Positions 40,123 through 47,881 of a stretch of 64,000 bases of DNA are shown here, in pieces. The notes beneath the pieces are model-generated. The model saw only the letters and a list, made by a program, of their open reading frames with translations, ran no database searches and was not told the origin of the DNA. Both the position numbers and the translations under genes were made by a program. How positions within the stretch are numbered: position 1 is the first letter of the stretch; every line of letters begins with the position of its first letter. The DNA is from Rhodocaloribacter litoris (GTDB taxonomy: Bacteria; Bacteroidota; Rhodothermia; Rhodothermales; ISCAR-4553): positions 4,371,095 through 4,435,094 of the forward strand of contig NZ_CP076718.1 of the NCBI RefSeq assembly GCF_011682235.2, written 5' to 3'.

Positions 40123-40737
40123 ATGATGAAGAACGTGTTTGAAAAGGCGAGGCAGAGCAGGGGAGGCTGGTGGTGCCTGTTGCTGCTGGCAGGGCTTGCG
40201 GGGTGCCAGGCGGTCCGCGAGATCGCCGCGCTGCGCCAGGTGCACTTTACGCTGGACCGGGTGGCCGGTGTCCGCCTGGCCGGGATCGAGGTCGAACGCA
40301 TCCGCTCGTACGAGGACCTGAGCGCGATGGATGTGGCACGCCTGACGGGGGCGATGGCACGGCGGGAGCTGCCCCTCGATCTGGAGGTGCACCTCCTGGC
40401 CGAGAACCCCCCGGAGAACACCGTATCGGCCCGGCTGGTGCGGATGGACTGGACGCTGCTGATCGATGAGACCGAGACCATCAGCGGCCGGTTCGACGAT
40501 ACGGTGGTCTTGCCTCCGGGCGAGCCGAAGCCGGTAACCTTTGCCGTCAGCCTGGATCTCATCGACTTCTTCGACCGGAATGCCCGGGACCTCGTCGAGC
40601 TGGCGCTGGCGATCTCGGGGCAGGGAGGGGCGCCCAAGCGGGTCAGCCTGCGGGCCAGCCCCATCATCGACACGGCGCTGGGACCGATCCGCTATCCGCA
40701 GCCGATCACCATTGTGAGCCGGGAAGTCGGTTCCTGA
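40123..40737 (+). CDS. Lipoprotein, LEA14/WHy-like
   Basis: A 204-residue lipoprotein: WWCLLLLAGLAGC gives a LAGC lipobox with Cys28. The mature part is a single beta-rich domain: LRQVHFTLDRVAGVRLAGIEV near the start, LPLDLEVHLLAENPPENTVSARL in the middle and VSLRASPIIDTALGPIRYPQPITI at the end. The alternation of a 'V.LAGI.VE' strand with a 'V.N.P' turn resembles LEA type-2 (WHy) lipoproteins common in Bacteroidota. Function unknown. An alternative ATG lies one codon later. It is divergent from spoU; TAAAATCGGATTTTG just upstream may carry its promoter. Confidence 0.8.
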   Translation: MMKNVFEKARQSRGGWWCLLLLAGLAGCQAVREIAALRQVHFTLDRVAGVRLAGIEVERIRSYEDLSAMDVARLTGAMARRELPLDLEVHLLAENPPENTVSARLVRMDWTLLIDETETISGRFDDTVVLPPGEPKPVTFAVSLDLIDFFDRNARDLVELALAISGQGGAPKRVSLRASPIIDTALGPIRYPQPITIVSREVGS

Positions 40738-40824
40738 AGCCCGGCGGCCTCCACCGGCAATTCACCGGGCCTCAACGACGTGCGGTTGCGTGCCGTTCCA
40801 GCAATCGGTAAATTGCTGTTCTAA

Positions 40825-40842
40825 GCGGCCGGTACCGGCCGC
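40825..40842. repeat. 18-bp perfect palindrome upstream of cmk
   Basis: GCGGCCGGTACCGGCCGC, 31 bp before the cmk start. Its 14-bp core GGCCGGTACCGGCC occurs again upstream of murA (63878-63891). It may be a protein-binding site or the stem of a terminator for the preceding lipoprotein gene (CTTTC follows). Confidence 0.55.
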
Positions 40843-40872
40843 CTTTCAGCCTGCACGAGCGCTCACACAACC

Positions 40873-41559
40873 TTGGTCATCACCATCGACGGTCCGGCCG
40901 GCTCGGGAAAGAGTACGACGGCGAGGTTGCTCGCGGACCGGCTCGGGTACCTGTACCTTGACACCGGCGCCATGTACCGGGCCGTCGCGCTGGCCGTGCT
41001 CCGGGCCGGGGTTCGGCCCACCGAGGAGGAGGTCGCGCCCCTGCTGCAACGGCTGCGCCTGGTCGTGCGCCACGAGGCGGACGGCATGCATGTCCTGCTC
41101 GACGGAGAGGACGTGACGCCGGCGATACGGACCTCGGAGGTGGGAGCGCTGGCCAGCGAGATCAGCCGGCTGGCGCCGGTGCGGCAGAAGCTGGTCGCGG
41201 TGCAGCGGGAGGCGGCCCGCCGGGCCCTGCAGGCCGGCGGCGGCGTCGTGCTCGAAGGCCGGGACACCGGCACGGTCGTCTTTCCCGGGGCCGACCTGAA
41301 GGTCTTCATGGTAGCCGAACCGCAGGAACGGGCCCGGCGACGCCGCGAGGAGCTGCGCCGGCGCGGGGAAGAACGGACCCTCGACGAGGTGCTGGCCGAG
41401 ATCGAACAACGCGACCGGCAGGACCGGGAACGGGCACTGGCGCCCCTGCGCAAAGCCCCCGACGCCTTCGAACTCGACACCACCGGCCTGACGATCGAAC
41501 AGCAGGTTGACCTTATTTTGGCAGAAGTTAGGGAACGGCAGCGTAGAGCCGCCGTTTAG
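40873..41559 (+). CDS. cmk: Cytidylate kinase
   Basis: Phosphorylates CMP and dCMP for nucleotide supply; 228 residues. The P-loop is DGPAGSGKST (6-15). YLDTGAMYRAVALA is the NMP-binding region, VVLEGRDTGTVVFPGADLKVF is the core signature, and RRREELRRRGE is the lid. The frame has no ATG at its start; TTG at 40873 yields the normal MVITIDGPAG N-terminus. cmk directly before rpsA is a widely conserved order, with 227 bp here between them including a TACGTTTG box that may let rpsA be transcribed separately. Confidence 0.95.
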   Translation: MVITIDGPAGSGKSTTARLLADRLGYLYLDTGAMYRAVALAVLRAGVRPTEEEVAPLLQRLRLVVRHEADGMHVLLDGEDVTPAIRTSEVGALASEISRLAPVRQKLVAVQREAARRALQAGGGVVLEGRDTGTVVFPGADLKVFMVAEPQERARRRREELRRRGEERTLDEVLAEIEQRDRQDRERALAPLRKAPDAFELDTTGLTIEQQVDLILAEVRERQRRAAV

Positions 41560-41560
41560 A

Positions 41561-41568
41561 TACGTTTG
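41561..41568 (+). promoter_or_regulatory. TACGTTTG box upstream of rpsA
   Basis: An exact TAnnTTTG match, starting 2 bp after the cmk stop and 219 bp before rpsA. A promoter here would give rpsA a leader of about 210 nt, a length compatible with autoregulation of S1, although I cannot see a specific structure. Confidence 0.45.
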
Positions 41569-41786
41569 CAGCCCATGGCTTCCGGGTGCGGCCTCACGGC
41601 CCGTGCCCGTGTGAAGCCGTTTCCATTCACGGGGGCAACCCCATCAAACCCGGCCCGGCGATTGAGGGAGGAGCTTTCGCCGGGTACACGCTCACAAAAC
41701 GGAGGAAGGGCGGCGTCGCTGCTCCTCGACTCGCCCCGGCACGGACCGGCCGGCGAGCCTGAGCGATCAAGCCCGGAGAAACCAAC

Positions 41787-44102
41787 ATGGCTGAAGACCA
41801 GCGCAAAAACGAACCCACAGTTCAGTCCGAAACGGAAGCGACACCGGAGAAAGCAACCGAGGTAGCCGTGGACGAGGCCACGGAGACGCCGGCACCCGAG
41901 GCCGCCGTAGAGAAGACCGCGGAAGCCGCCGAAGCCGAGGCTCCCGAGGCGGAAGCCGCCGAGGCCGAAGCAGAGGCTCCCGAGGCGGAAGCCGCCGAGG
42001 CCGAAGCCGAGGCCCCCGAGGCGGAAGCCGCCGAGGCCGAAGCTGAGGCTCCCGAGGCGGAAGCTGCCGAGGCCGAAGCTGAGGCAGAAGTCGCACCGGC
42101 CGGGGTCAACGGGGCCGCCGAGGCCGCGACCGAAGCCCCGGCCCCCGCGGCGGTATCGCCGGGAGGACTCGAAGGGTATACGGGCGAGATCACCGGCCCG
42201 GTGCTCCGGCTCGAAGACATCGAGGAACGCGCCGAAGCGGCGGAACACGAGCCGGAACACGAAGCCCTGAAGAAGCTCGTCGAACAGTCGTTCACGAGCG
42301 TCAACGAGGGCGAGATCGTCCGGGGCCGGGTCGTGACCATCGGGGAAAAAGACGTCGTCATCGACATCGGCTTCAAAAGCGACGGCATCGTTTCGAAGAA
42401 CGAGTTCAACCGCGAGTTACAGGAAGGAGACGAGGTTGAGGTTTTCCTGGAACGGCTCGAAGACCACCAGGGCCAGCTCGTCCTCTCGAAGACGAAAGCC
42501 GACGCCTTCAAGCGCTGGCGGCGAATCGAGGAAGCCTACGAGAACGAGGAAGTGCTCGAGGGCACCATCGTGCGCCGCATCAAAGGTGGCATGATCGTCG
42601 AGCTCTTCGACGGCATGGAGGCCTTCCTGCCCGGCTCGCAGATCGACGTGCGCCCCGTGCGCGACTTCGACGCCTACCTCGGCAAGCGGATGGAGTTCAA
42701 GATCGTCAAGCTCAATCCGGCCAACGAAAACATCGTCGTCTCGCACAAGGCGCTCATCGAGAAGGACCTCGAAGAGCAGCGTCAGAAGATCCTGGCCTCG
42801 ATGGAGCCGGGGCAGATCCTCGAAGGCACGGTCAAGAACATCACCGACTTCGGGGTCTTTATCGACCTCGGCGGTGTCGACGGCCTGTTGCACATCACCG
42901 ACCTGTCCTGGGGCCGCGTTTCGCACCCCTCCGAACTGGTCAGCCTCGACGAGAAGCTGAACGTGGTGGTGCTCGACTATGACAAGGAGCGCCAGCGCAT
43001 CTCGCTGGGCCTGAAACAGCTGCAACCGCACCCCTGGGAGAACATCCAGGAAAAGTTCTCCGTCGGCGACGTCGTCGAGGGCAAGGTCGTCTCGATCACG
43101 GACTACGGCGCCTTCGTCGAGTTGGAGAAGGGGATCGAAGGGCTCGTGCACATCTCCGAGATGAGCTGGACCGAGCACATCAAACACCCGAGCCAGATGG
43201 TTTCGCTGGGCCAGCTCGTCAAGGTCAAGATCCTCAACATCGACTATGAGGGGAAGAAGATCTCCCTGGGCATGAAGCAACTCGAGCCCGATCCGTGGGA
43301 GAACATCGCCGACCGCTACCCGCCGGGGACGGTGCTCCGCGGCAAGGTGCGCAACATCACCAACTTCGGCGTCTTCGTTGAGATCGAGCCGGGCATCGAC
43401 GGGCTGGTGCACATCAGCGACCTGTCGTGGACCCGGAAGATCCGCCATCCCAGCGAGGTGGCCAAGAAAGGCCAGGAGATGGACGTGGTGGTGCTCAACA
43501 TCGACGCCGAGGAACGCCGCATCTCGCTGGGGCACAAGCAGGTGGAGACCAACCCCTGGAACCAGTTTGCGAAGGTCTATGCCGAAGGGTCCGAGACCGA
43601 AGGCAAGGTTACGCGCGTGGAGGACAAAGGGGTGGCCGTGGAGCTTCCGCTGGACGTGGAGGCGTTCATCCCGATCAGCGAGCTCAAGGAGCGGACGAAC
43701 CACCGGGATCACTACCACGTGGGGGACACGCTCACCGGACTGACGGTCATTCGCTTCGATGCGGGCCAGAAGGAGATCATCCTGAGCGAGGTGGCCGCCG
43801 AGCGGGCACGTGAACGGGCCGAGCGGCAGAAGGAGGCCGAGGCCCGCCGGGCCGAACGCGAGCGTGAACGCCGGGAGGTGGAGGCCTTCAAACGCTCCAC
43901 CTCCGGTCCGACGACCCTCGGCGAGTTGAGCGGTCTGGAAGACCTCAAGGCGCGGCTCGAAGAGTCGGAGGCGGAAGCCGGTGAGGCGACCGCCCCGGCC
44001 GGGGAAGGCGCCGAGGAGGCGCCGAAGGCCGAAGCGGAGACCGCCGACGACGCCGGGGACGCCCCGGAGGAAGCGGAAACGGATCAGGACAAGAAGGACT
44101 GA
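41787..44102 (+). CDS. rpsA: 30S ribosomal protein S1 with acidic repeat N-terminus
   Basis: RNA-binding ribosomal protein that recruits mRNA; 771 residues, some 200 more than E. coli S1. Six S1 domains are visible, starting near residues 172, 255, 345, 428, 515 and 602 (for example TDFGVFIDLGGVDGLLHITDLSW, TDYGAFVELEKGIEGLVHISEMSW, TNFGVFVEIEPGIDGLVHISDLSW). Before them is a 165-residue Glu/Ala-rich, acidic, probably disordered region with four perfect 12-residue repeats (EAPEAEAAEAEA, residues 51-98); a second acidic tail of about 60 residues ends the protein. The middle three domains are the most canonical. ATG 41787 has GGAG upstream. Acidic extensions are known in related lineages, but their function is not. 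Confidence 0.95.
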   Translation: MAEDQRKNEPTVQSETEATPEKATEVAVDEATETPAPEAAVEKTAEAAEAEAPEAEAAEAEAEAPEAEAAEAEAEAPEAEAAEAEAEAPEAEAAEAEAEAEVAPAGVNGAAEAATEAPAPAAVSPGGLEGYTGEITGPVLRLEDIEERAEAAEHEPEHEALKKLVEQSFTSVNEGEIVRGRVVTIGEKDVVIDIGFKSDGIVSKNEFNRELQEGDEVEVFLERLEDHQGQLVLSKTKADAFKRWRRIEEAYENEEVLEGTIVRRIKGGMIVELFDGMEAFLPGSQIDVRPVRDFDAYLGKRMEFKIVKLNPANENIVVSHKALIEKDLEEQRQKILASMEPGQILEGTVKNITDFGVFIDLGGVDGLLHITDLSWGRVSHPSELVSLDEKLNVVVLDYDKERQRISLGLKQLQPHPWENIQEKFSVGDVVEGKVVSITDYGAFVELEKGIEGLVHISEMSWTEHIKHPSQMVSLGQLVKVKILNIDYEGKKISLGMKQLEPDPWENIADRYPPGTVLRGKVRNITNFGVFVEIEPGIDGLVHISDLSWTRKIRHPSEVAKKGQEMDVVVLNIDAEERRISLGHKQVETNPWNQFAKVYAEGSETEGKVTRVEDKGVAVELPLDVEAFIPISELKERTNHRDHYHVGDTLTGLTVIRFDAGQKEIILSEVAAERARERAERQKEAEARRAERERERREVEAFKRSTSGPTTLGELSGLEDLKARLEESEAEAGEATAPAGEGAEEAPKAEAETADDAGDAPEEAETDQDKKD
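41937..42080 (+). repeat. Four tandem 36-bp repeats inside rpsA
   Basis: Four in-frame copies of a 36-bp unit encoding EAPEAEAAEAEA. Copies differ by a few silent changes (GCA/GCC/GCT, CTC/CCC context) while the protein is identical, so selection on the peptide, rather than very recent slippage, maintained them. Copy number is likely to vary between strains. Confidence 0.9.
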
Positions 44103-44104
44103 CG

Positions 44105-44123
44105 CCCGGCGCTACACGCCGGG
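44105..44123. terminator. GC-rich hairpin after rpsA
   Basis: CCCGGCG-CTACA-CGCCGGG begins 3 bp after the rpsA stop. No U-run follows, so it is at best a weak or Rho-assisted terminator, possibly an mRNA 3'-end stabiliser. It could serve the convergent gene too. Confidence 0.4.
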
Positions 44124-44158
44124 AACGGTCCCGCCGATCTGGCAATACAGCGGCCCGG

Positions 44159-44677
44159 TCATCGCCCCCGATGGCCGGGCCCGCGTGTTTTTTCGGCCAG
44201 CGCCGCCTGTAGCAGCGCCCGTTCCACGGCCAGGACACCCCCCACGGCCGCGACGATGTCCTCCGTACGCCGCGCCGTGCGCAGGGCTTCGTACGCGGCG
44301 AGGAGCCGCTGCCGGTCCGCCGCCTCCCGTTGCGCCCTTTCGAAGACCTCATGGTCGTCCGGAGAGAACATGCAGCCGTAGCGTTCGAAGTTGAGCCGGG
44401 CGTCCTTGAGCGAATAGGGGCCATTCGGACCGCCGTTGGGCTCGTCCGGATTGCCTTTGTAGAGGTTCTGTATCGGATCCTGCTCCCAGTGACAGATCGT
44501 GCAATAATCAAAGTTCCACCCTTCGACGGTGGGATAGCCGCAGGCATCACATGGATAGCGCTCAAACGGTTCGGGCAACGGGATCGGCTGGTAGCGGATC
44601 CGCCTGAGTAGCGCGTCAAATTCCATACGCCGGATGAAGAAACGTTCGAGCGCTTCGGGTATCACAGAGCCGTGCAT
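44159..44677 (-). CDS. CPCC-family cysteine-rich protein
   Basis: A 172-residue cytosolic protein. Residues 41-100 match the small CPCC domain: YPCDACGYPTVEGW, DYCTICHWEQD, then GPN.PYSLKDARLNFERYG. The two CxxC pairs (Cys43/46 and Cys59/62) probably bind zinc in a rubredoxin-like fold. A helical C-terminal extension (ERAQREAADRQRLLAAYEALRTARR) has no recognised family. Function unknown; stand-alone CPCC proteins are often found in bacteria with immunity or toxin loci, but I see no toxin here. It converges on rpsA. Confidence 0.8.
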   Translation of the reverse strand: MHGSVIPEALERFFIRRMEFDALLRRIRYQPIPLPEPFERYPCDACGYPTVEGWNFDYCTICHWEQDPIQNLYKGNPDEPNGGPNGPYSLKDARLNFERYGCMFSPDDHEVFERAQREAADRQRLLAAYEALRTARRTEDIVAAVGGVLAVERALLQAALAEKTRGPGHRGR

Positions 44678-44805
44678 CGTTCGGGGGATGGCTGTTCCGG
44701 TTTCTCCATGACGGGATCACGGAGCGTGGTTCTGAAACGCGCCCCCGGGCCTGCCGTTCAGTCCGTGAGGCTAACGTTTTCGAAACGCCTTCACGGTCGT
44801 CCTCG

Positions 44806-44812
44806 TATCTTG
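44806..44812 (+). promoter_or_regulatory. TATCTTG box before the His-rich exported protein gene
   Basis: TATCTTG, 34 bp before ATG 44847, with TTTTCG 23 bp upstream. Fits the local TAnnTT(T)G pattern. Also serves the TonB receptor if the two genes are one unit. Confidence 0.35.
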
Positions 44813-44846
44813 ATGCCGTCTTCGGGGCTCGATCACGTTTCGCCGG

Positions 44847-45338
44847 ATGCCGCGTACCGCCTCGCATAGCGAAGTGATGCCGCCGGTTCGTCACCGGCTG
44901 GCCGCCTGCTGTCTGGCGGTACTCATGCTCGTGCCGTACGGACCGTGGCACGGGCTCCACCGGCTCTGCGTGGAAGGCGGCCCCGCCCATCACCACGCCG
45001 CCGGGATGCACACCTACGAGCGCTGCCGTCATCACAGCACGGCGTCGGGCAGGCATGCGACGCACGACCCGGCCGACGGCATCCCGACGACGATCACGGG
45101 GACGTTCTGCCACCGGGAGCCGGACGCGCAGACGCCTTCGGGTCCGCAGTTCTGCGGGTGCGATCACCACGACCGAGCCCCGGCCTTCTCACTCGCCGCC
45201 GGGGTGGATAAGTACGTCTCCGCTCCGCCTCCGGCCCTCCCTGTTCCCCGGCTTTCGACCCCTGCGCCGGCTCTCTCCTCACCGGCCTACATCGAACGCC
45301 GGGCGTCCGACATTTTCCATCCTCCACGGCATCTCTGA
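44847..45338 (+). CDS. His/Cys-rich exported protein preceding a TonB receptor
   Basis: A 163-residue protein with a hydrophobic export segment (about 16-34). The mature part is rich in His and Cys: AHHHAAGMHTYERCRHHS, FCHREP and FCGCDHHD, likely metal ligands. A Pro/Ala-rich C-terminus ends in IFHPPRHL. The layout (signal, Cys-His clusters, C-terminal PPR) resembles the DUF2946-type and related small proteins found beside TonB receptors and copper genes; I am not certain of the family. ATG 44877 is an alternative start. It is 129 bp before the receptor gene on the same strand. A metal-binding or metal-sensing role is inferred. Confidence 0.68.
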   Translation: MPRTASHSEVMPPVRHRLAACCLAVLMLVPYGPWHGLHRLCVEGGPAHHHAAGMHTYERCRHHSTASGRHATHDPADGIPTTITGTFCHREPDAQTPSGPQFCGCDHHDRAPAFSLAAGVDKYVSAPPPALPVPRLSTPAPALSSPAYIERRASDIFHPPRHL

Positions 45339-45467
45339 GCCCGGCACCCATCGGTGCCCTTTCCCTGCTTCACCTGTTCCCGACGGCCCGTGGCCCCGGC
45401 GGGCGCGCTCGCGTGCTCGTTCGTCACGGCCGGAACGGGTCTGTTCCATCCTTGCCTCAGAGATGCC

Positions 45468-47795
45468 ATGAACACACGTATCCTTTTCTTTTTCCTTCTT
45501 CTTCTCTCCCTGTCCTCCACAACACCGGCCCGGGCACAGGCCGGGCGGATCGTGGGCACCGTCGTCGACGAGGCGGAAGCGCCCGTCGTCCGGGCGGCGG
45601 TGGTGCTCGCCGGCACACTCCGCGGCACGCTGACGGACGAGGCGGGCCGGTTCGAACTCGGGCCGCTGGCACCGGGCACGTACACGCTTCAGGCCCGTGC
45701 GCTGGGCTACGAACCCGCCGAGGCGACCGCCACCGTGACCGCCGGCGGCGTCGCACGCCTGACCCTGCGCCTGGCGACGCGGCCCGTCCTGCTCGAAGGC
45801 GTCGAGGTGGTGGCGCGGCGGCCCGGCCTGGAGCCGCTGGCGACGCTCGACGCCCGGCGTGTCCGCGAGACGCACGCGGCCGACGCCGGAGCCCTGCTCC
45901 GTCTGCTTCCCGGCCTGAACGCCGCCCGGCGTGGCGCCCTCGGCCTCGACCCCAACATCCGGGGACTGGTCGAGACGGAGGTCGGCGCCTACGTCGACGG
46001 TGTCCGCTTCTTCCCCGCCGGGCCGCTGCGGATGGACTCGCAGATCAGCCATTTCGACCCGACCGGCATCGCCCGCGTCGAGGTCGTCAAGGGCCCCTAT
46101 GCGCTGACCTGGGGCGCGGGCAACATGGCGGCGATCCGGGTGGAACGCTTCGGCCTCCACCCGCCGGCCGGCCTGCATGCCACGCTCCACACCGGCTATG
46201 ACGACAACGTGGATGCCTTCGCCTCCGCGGCTACGGCCTCTTACCGGCAGGGGCGCGTGTCGGCCTGGCTCCACGGGGCCTACCGGCAGGGGAACGACTA
46301 CCGCGACGGCGACGGCACCACCATCCCGGCCGATTTTCGCTCCGGCGAAGTCCGGGCCCGCGTCGGCGTGCAGACCGCACCCGGCGCCCGTCTGACCTTT
46401 GCCGGCGGCTACAACCGGCAGGATGACATCGACTACCCAGGCCGCCTCCTCGACGCCGACTTCTTCGACGCCGTCGACCTTTCGGCCCGCTATGCGTGGA
46501 TCCGCACCGACGGGCTCCTGCGCCACCTCGACGTGCAGTTGAGCTGGAACCGCGTCGCGCACGACATGGACAATGAGGACAAACCCACCGCCCGGCCCGG
46601 CACCTTCCCCGACGGCAGCATGCGGCCGGCCCTGGCGATCCGCGTCGAGACGGCCTCGCGCACGCTGGGCGGCCGGGCCGCGGCCGAGCTCGTCCCCGCC
46701 GGCGACGTGGTCCTCACCTTCGGCGCGGACTTCTACGGCGTCAACCGGGACGGACGGCGGCCGTTCGAGGCCATCCGCCCGGACGGCTCTCGCTTCGTCC
46801 CGCCCTTCTACGTCACCGACGTGGTGTGGCCCGACGTGACGATCACCGACGTGGGCCTCTTCGGCGGGGCCACACACCTGGCGGGAGCGGTCGAACTTTC
46901 CGCCACGGCCCGCCTCGACCTCGTCCGCGCCGAGGCCGGGCGTGTCAGCGACGCCTACCTGAGCGTCGTCGGCGGCGGCCTCACCCGCGACGACCTGACG
47001 CAGACCGAGGCCAACCTGAGCGGAGCGCTGACGCTGGCCCTGCGGCCGCACCCGGCCTGGACCGTCTCACTCGGCGCCGGCTCGGTCGTCCGCACTGCCG
47101 ACGCGCTCGAGCGCTACGCCGACCGCTTCCCGGCCAGCAAGGCGCAGACGAGCGCCGAGTTCGTGGGCAATCCCACGCTCGACCCCGAACGCAGCACGCA
47201 GGTCGATCTCTGGCTGGAGGGCACCTACCCCCGTGTGAGCGCCAGCCTCAACGTGTTTGCCCGGCGCATGGACGACTACATCACCCTGGAGGCGACCGAC
47301 ATCCCGCCGCTGCTCCCGTTGAGCCCGCCCATTGTCTACCGCTACGTCAACGGCGAGGCCACCTTCTACGGCGGCGAAGCGGCCGTGGCCGTTCGCCTGC
47401 TCGAAGCGCTGACCCTCTCGGCCGGCGCGCACTACCTGTGGGGCCGGGACGAGACGCTCGACGAGCCCGCCCTCGGCGTGACACCGCTCACCGCCCGCCT
47501 CGGCCTGCGCTACGACGCCCCCGGCGGCCGCTTCTTCGCCGAGGCGACGACACACCTCGTCGGAAAGCAGACCCGCGTGGCCGTCACGCGTGGCGAGCAG
47601 CCCACCGACGGCTACACCACGGCGGACGTGCGCCTGGGCCTGCGCCTGCTCCGGGATGCCTCGCTCCTGCTCGGGGTCAACAACGTGTTCGACGCCTACT
47701 ACGTCAACCACCTCAACGCCGCCAATCCATTCACCCGGCAGCGCATCCCCGAGCCCGGACGCGTCCTCTTCGCCAGCGTGCGTGTGGCGCTCTGA
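45468..47795 (+). CDS. TonB-dependent outer-membrane receptor
   Basis: Outer-membrane transporter of 775 residues powered by TonB-ExbB-ExbD. A signal peptide (to ARAQ, residue 24) is followed by a carboxypeptidase-regulatory-like domain (25-100, GRIVGTVVDEAEAPV, GRFELGPLAPGTYTLQARALGYEPA), a plug (about 115-230, GLDPNIRGLVETEVGAYVDGV, GIARVEVVKGPYALTWGAGNMAAI) and a barrel. YDAPGGRFFAEAT, DVRLGLRLLRDASLLLGVNNVFDAYYVNHLN and the terminal GRVLFASVRVAL are the usual closing strands. It is longer-spaced than siderophore receptors and may transport a metal complex, given the His-rich neighbour. ATG 45468 has a clear signal peptide. A strong terminator follows. Confidence 0.93.
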   Translation: MNTRILFFFLLLLSLSSTTPARAQAGRIVGTVVDEAEAPVVRAAVVLAGTLRGTLTDEAGRFELGPLAPGTYTLQARALGYEPAEATATVTAGGVARLTLRLATRPVLLEGVEVVARRPGLEPLATLDARRVRETHAADAGALLRLLPGLNAARRGALGLDPNIRGLVETEVGAYVDGVRFFPAGPLRMDSQISHFDPTGIARVEVVKGPYALTWGAGNMAAIRVERFGLHPPAGLHATLHTGYDDNVDAFASAATASYRQGRVSAWLHGAYRQGNDYRDGDGTTIPADFRSGEVRARVGVQTAPGARLTFAGGYNRQDDIDYPGRLLDADFFDAVDLSARYAWIRTDGLLRHLDVQLSWNRVAHDMDNEDKPTARPGTFPDGSMRPALAIRVETASRTLGGRAAAELVPAGDVVLTFGADFYGVNRDGRRPFEAIRPDGSRFVPPFYVTDVVWPDVTITDVGLFGGATHLAGAVELSATARLDLVRAEAGRVSDAYLSVVGGGLTRDDLTQTEANLSGALTLALRPHPAWTVSLGAGSVVRTADALERYADRFPASKAQTSAEFVGNPTLDPERSTQVDLWLEGTYPRVSASLNVFARRMDDYITLEATDIPPLLPLSPPIVYRYVNGEATFYGGEAAVAVRLLEALTLSAGAHYLWGRDETLDEPALGVTPLTARLGLRYDAPGGRFFAEATTHLVGKQTRVAVTRGEQPTDGYTTADVRLGLRLLRDASLLLGVNNVFDAYYVNHLNAANPFTRQRIPEPGRVLFASVRVAL

Positions 47796-47817
47796 ACGCC
47801 CACTACTTCCCTTCCGA

Positions 47818-47853
47818 AGCGTCCTCGTTCCCCGGAGCGAGGACGCTTTTTTT
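47818..47853 (+). terminator. Strong intrinsic terminator after the TonB receptor gene
   Basis: AGCGTCCTCG (47818-47827) and CGAGGACGCT (47838-47847), loop of 10 nt, then TTTTTTT. The 10-bp perfect stem and U-run make it an efficient Rho-independent terminator. Confidence 0.93.
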
Positions 47854-47881
47854 GCCGGGCCACAATACGCGACCTCTTTCC

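Noticed and set aside
41937-42080. CRISPR-like repeats
   Set aside because: The 36-bp direct repeats are contiguous, in frame and inside rpsA, with no spacers.
42417-43718. 433-codon minus-strand frame opposite rpsA
   Set aside because: Mirrors the S1 repeats; periodic low-complexity sequence and no motif.
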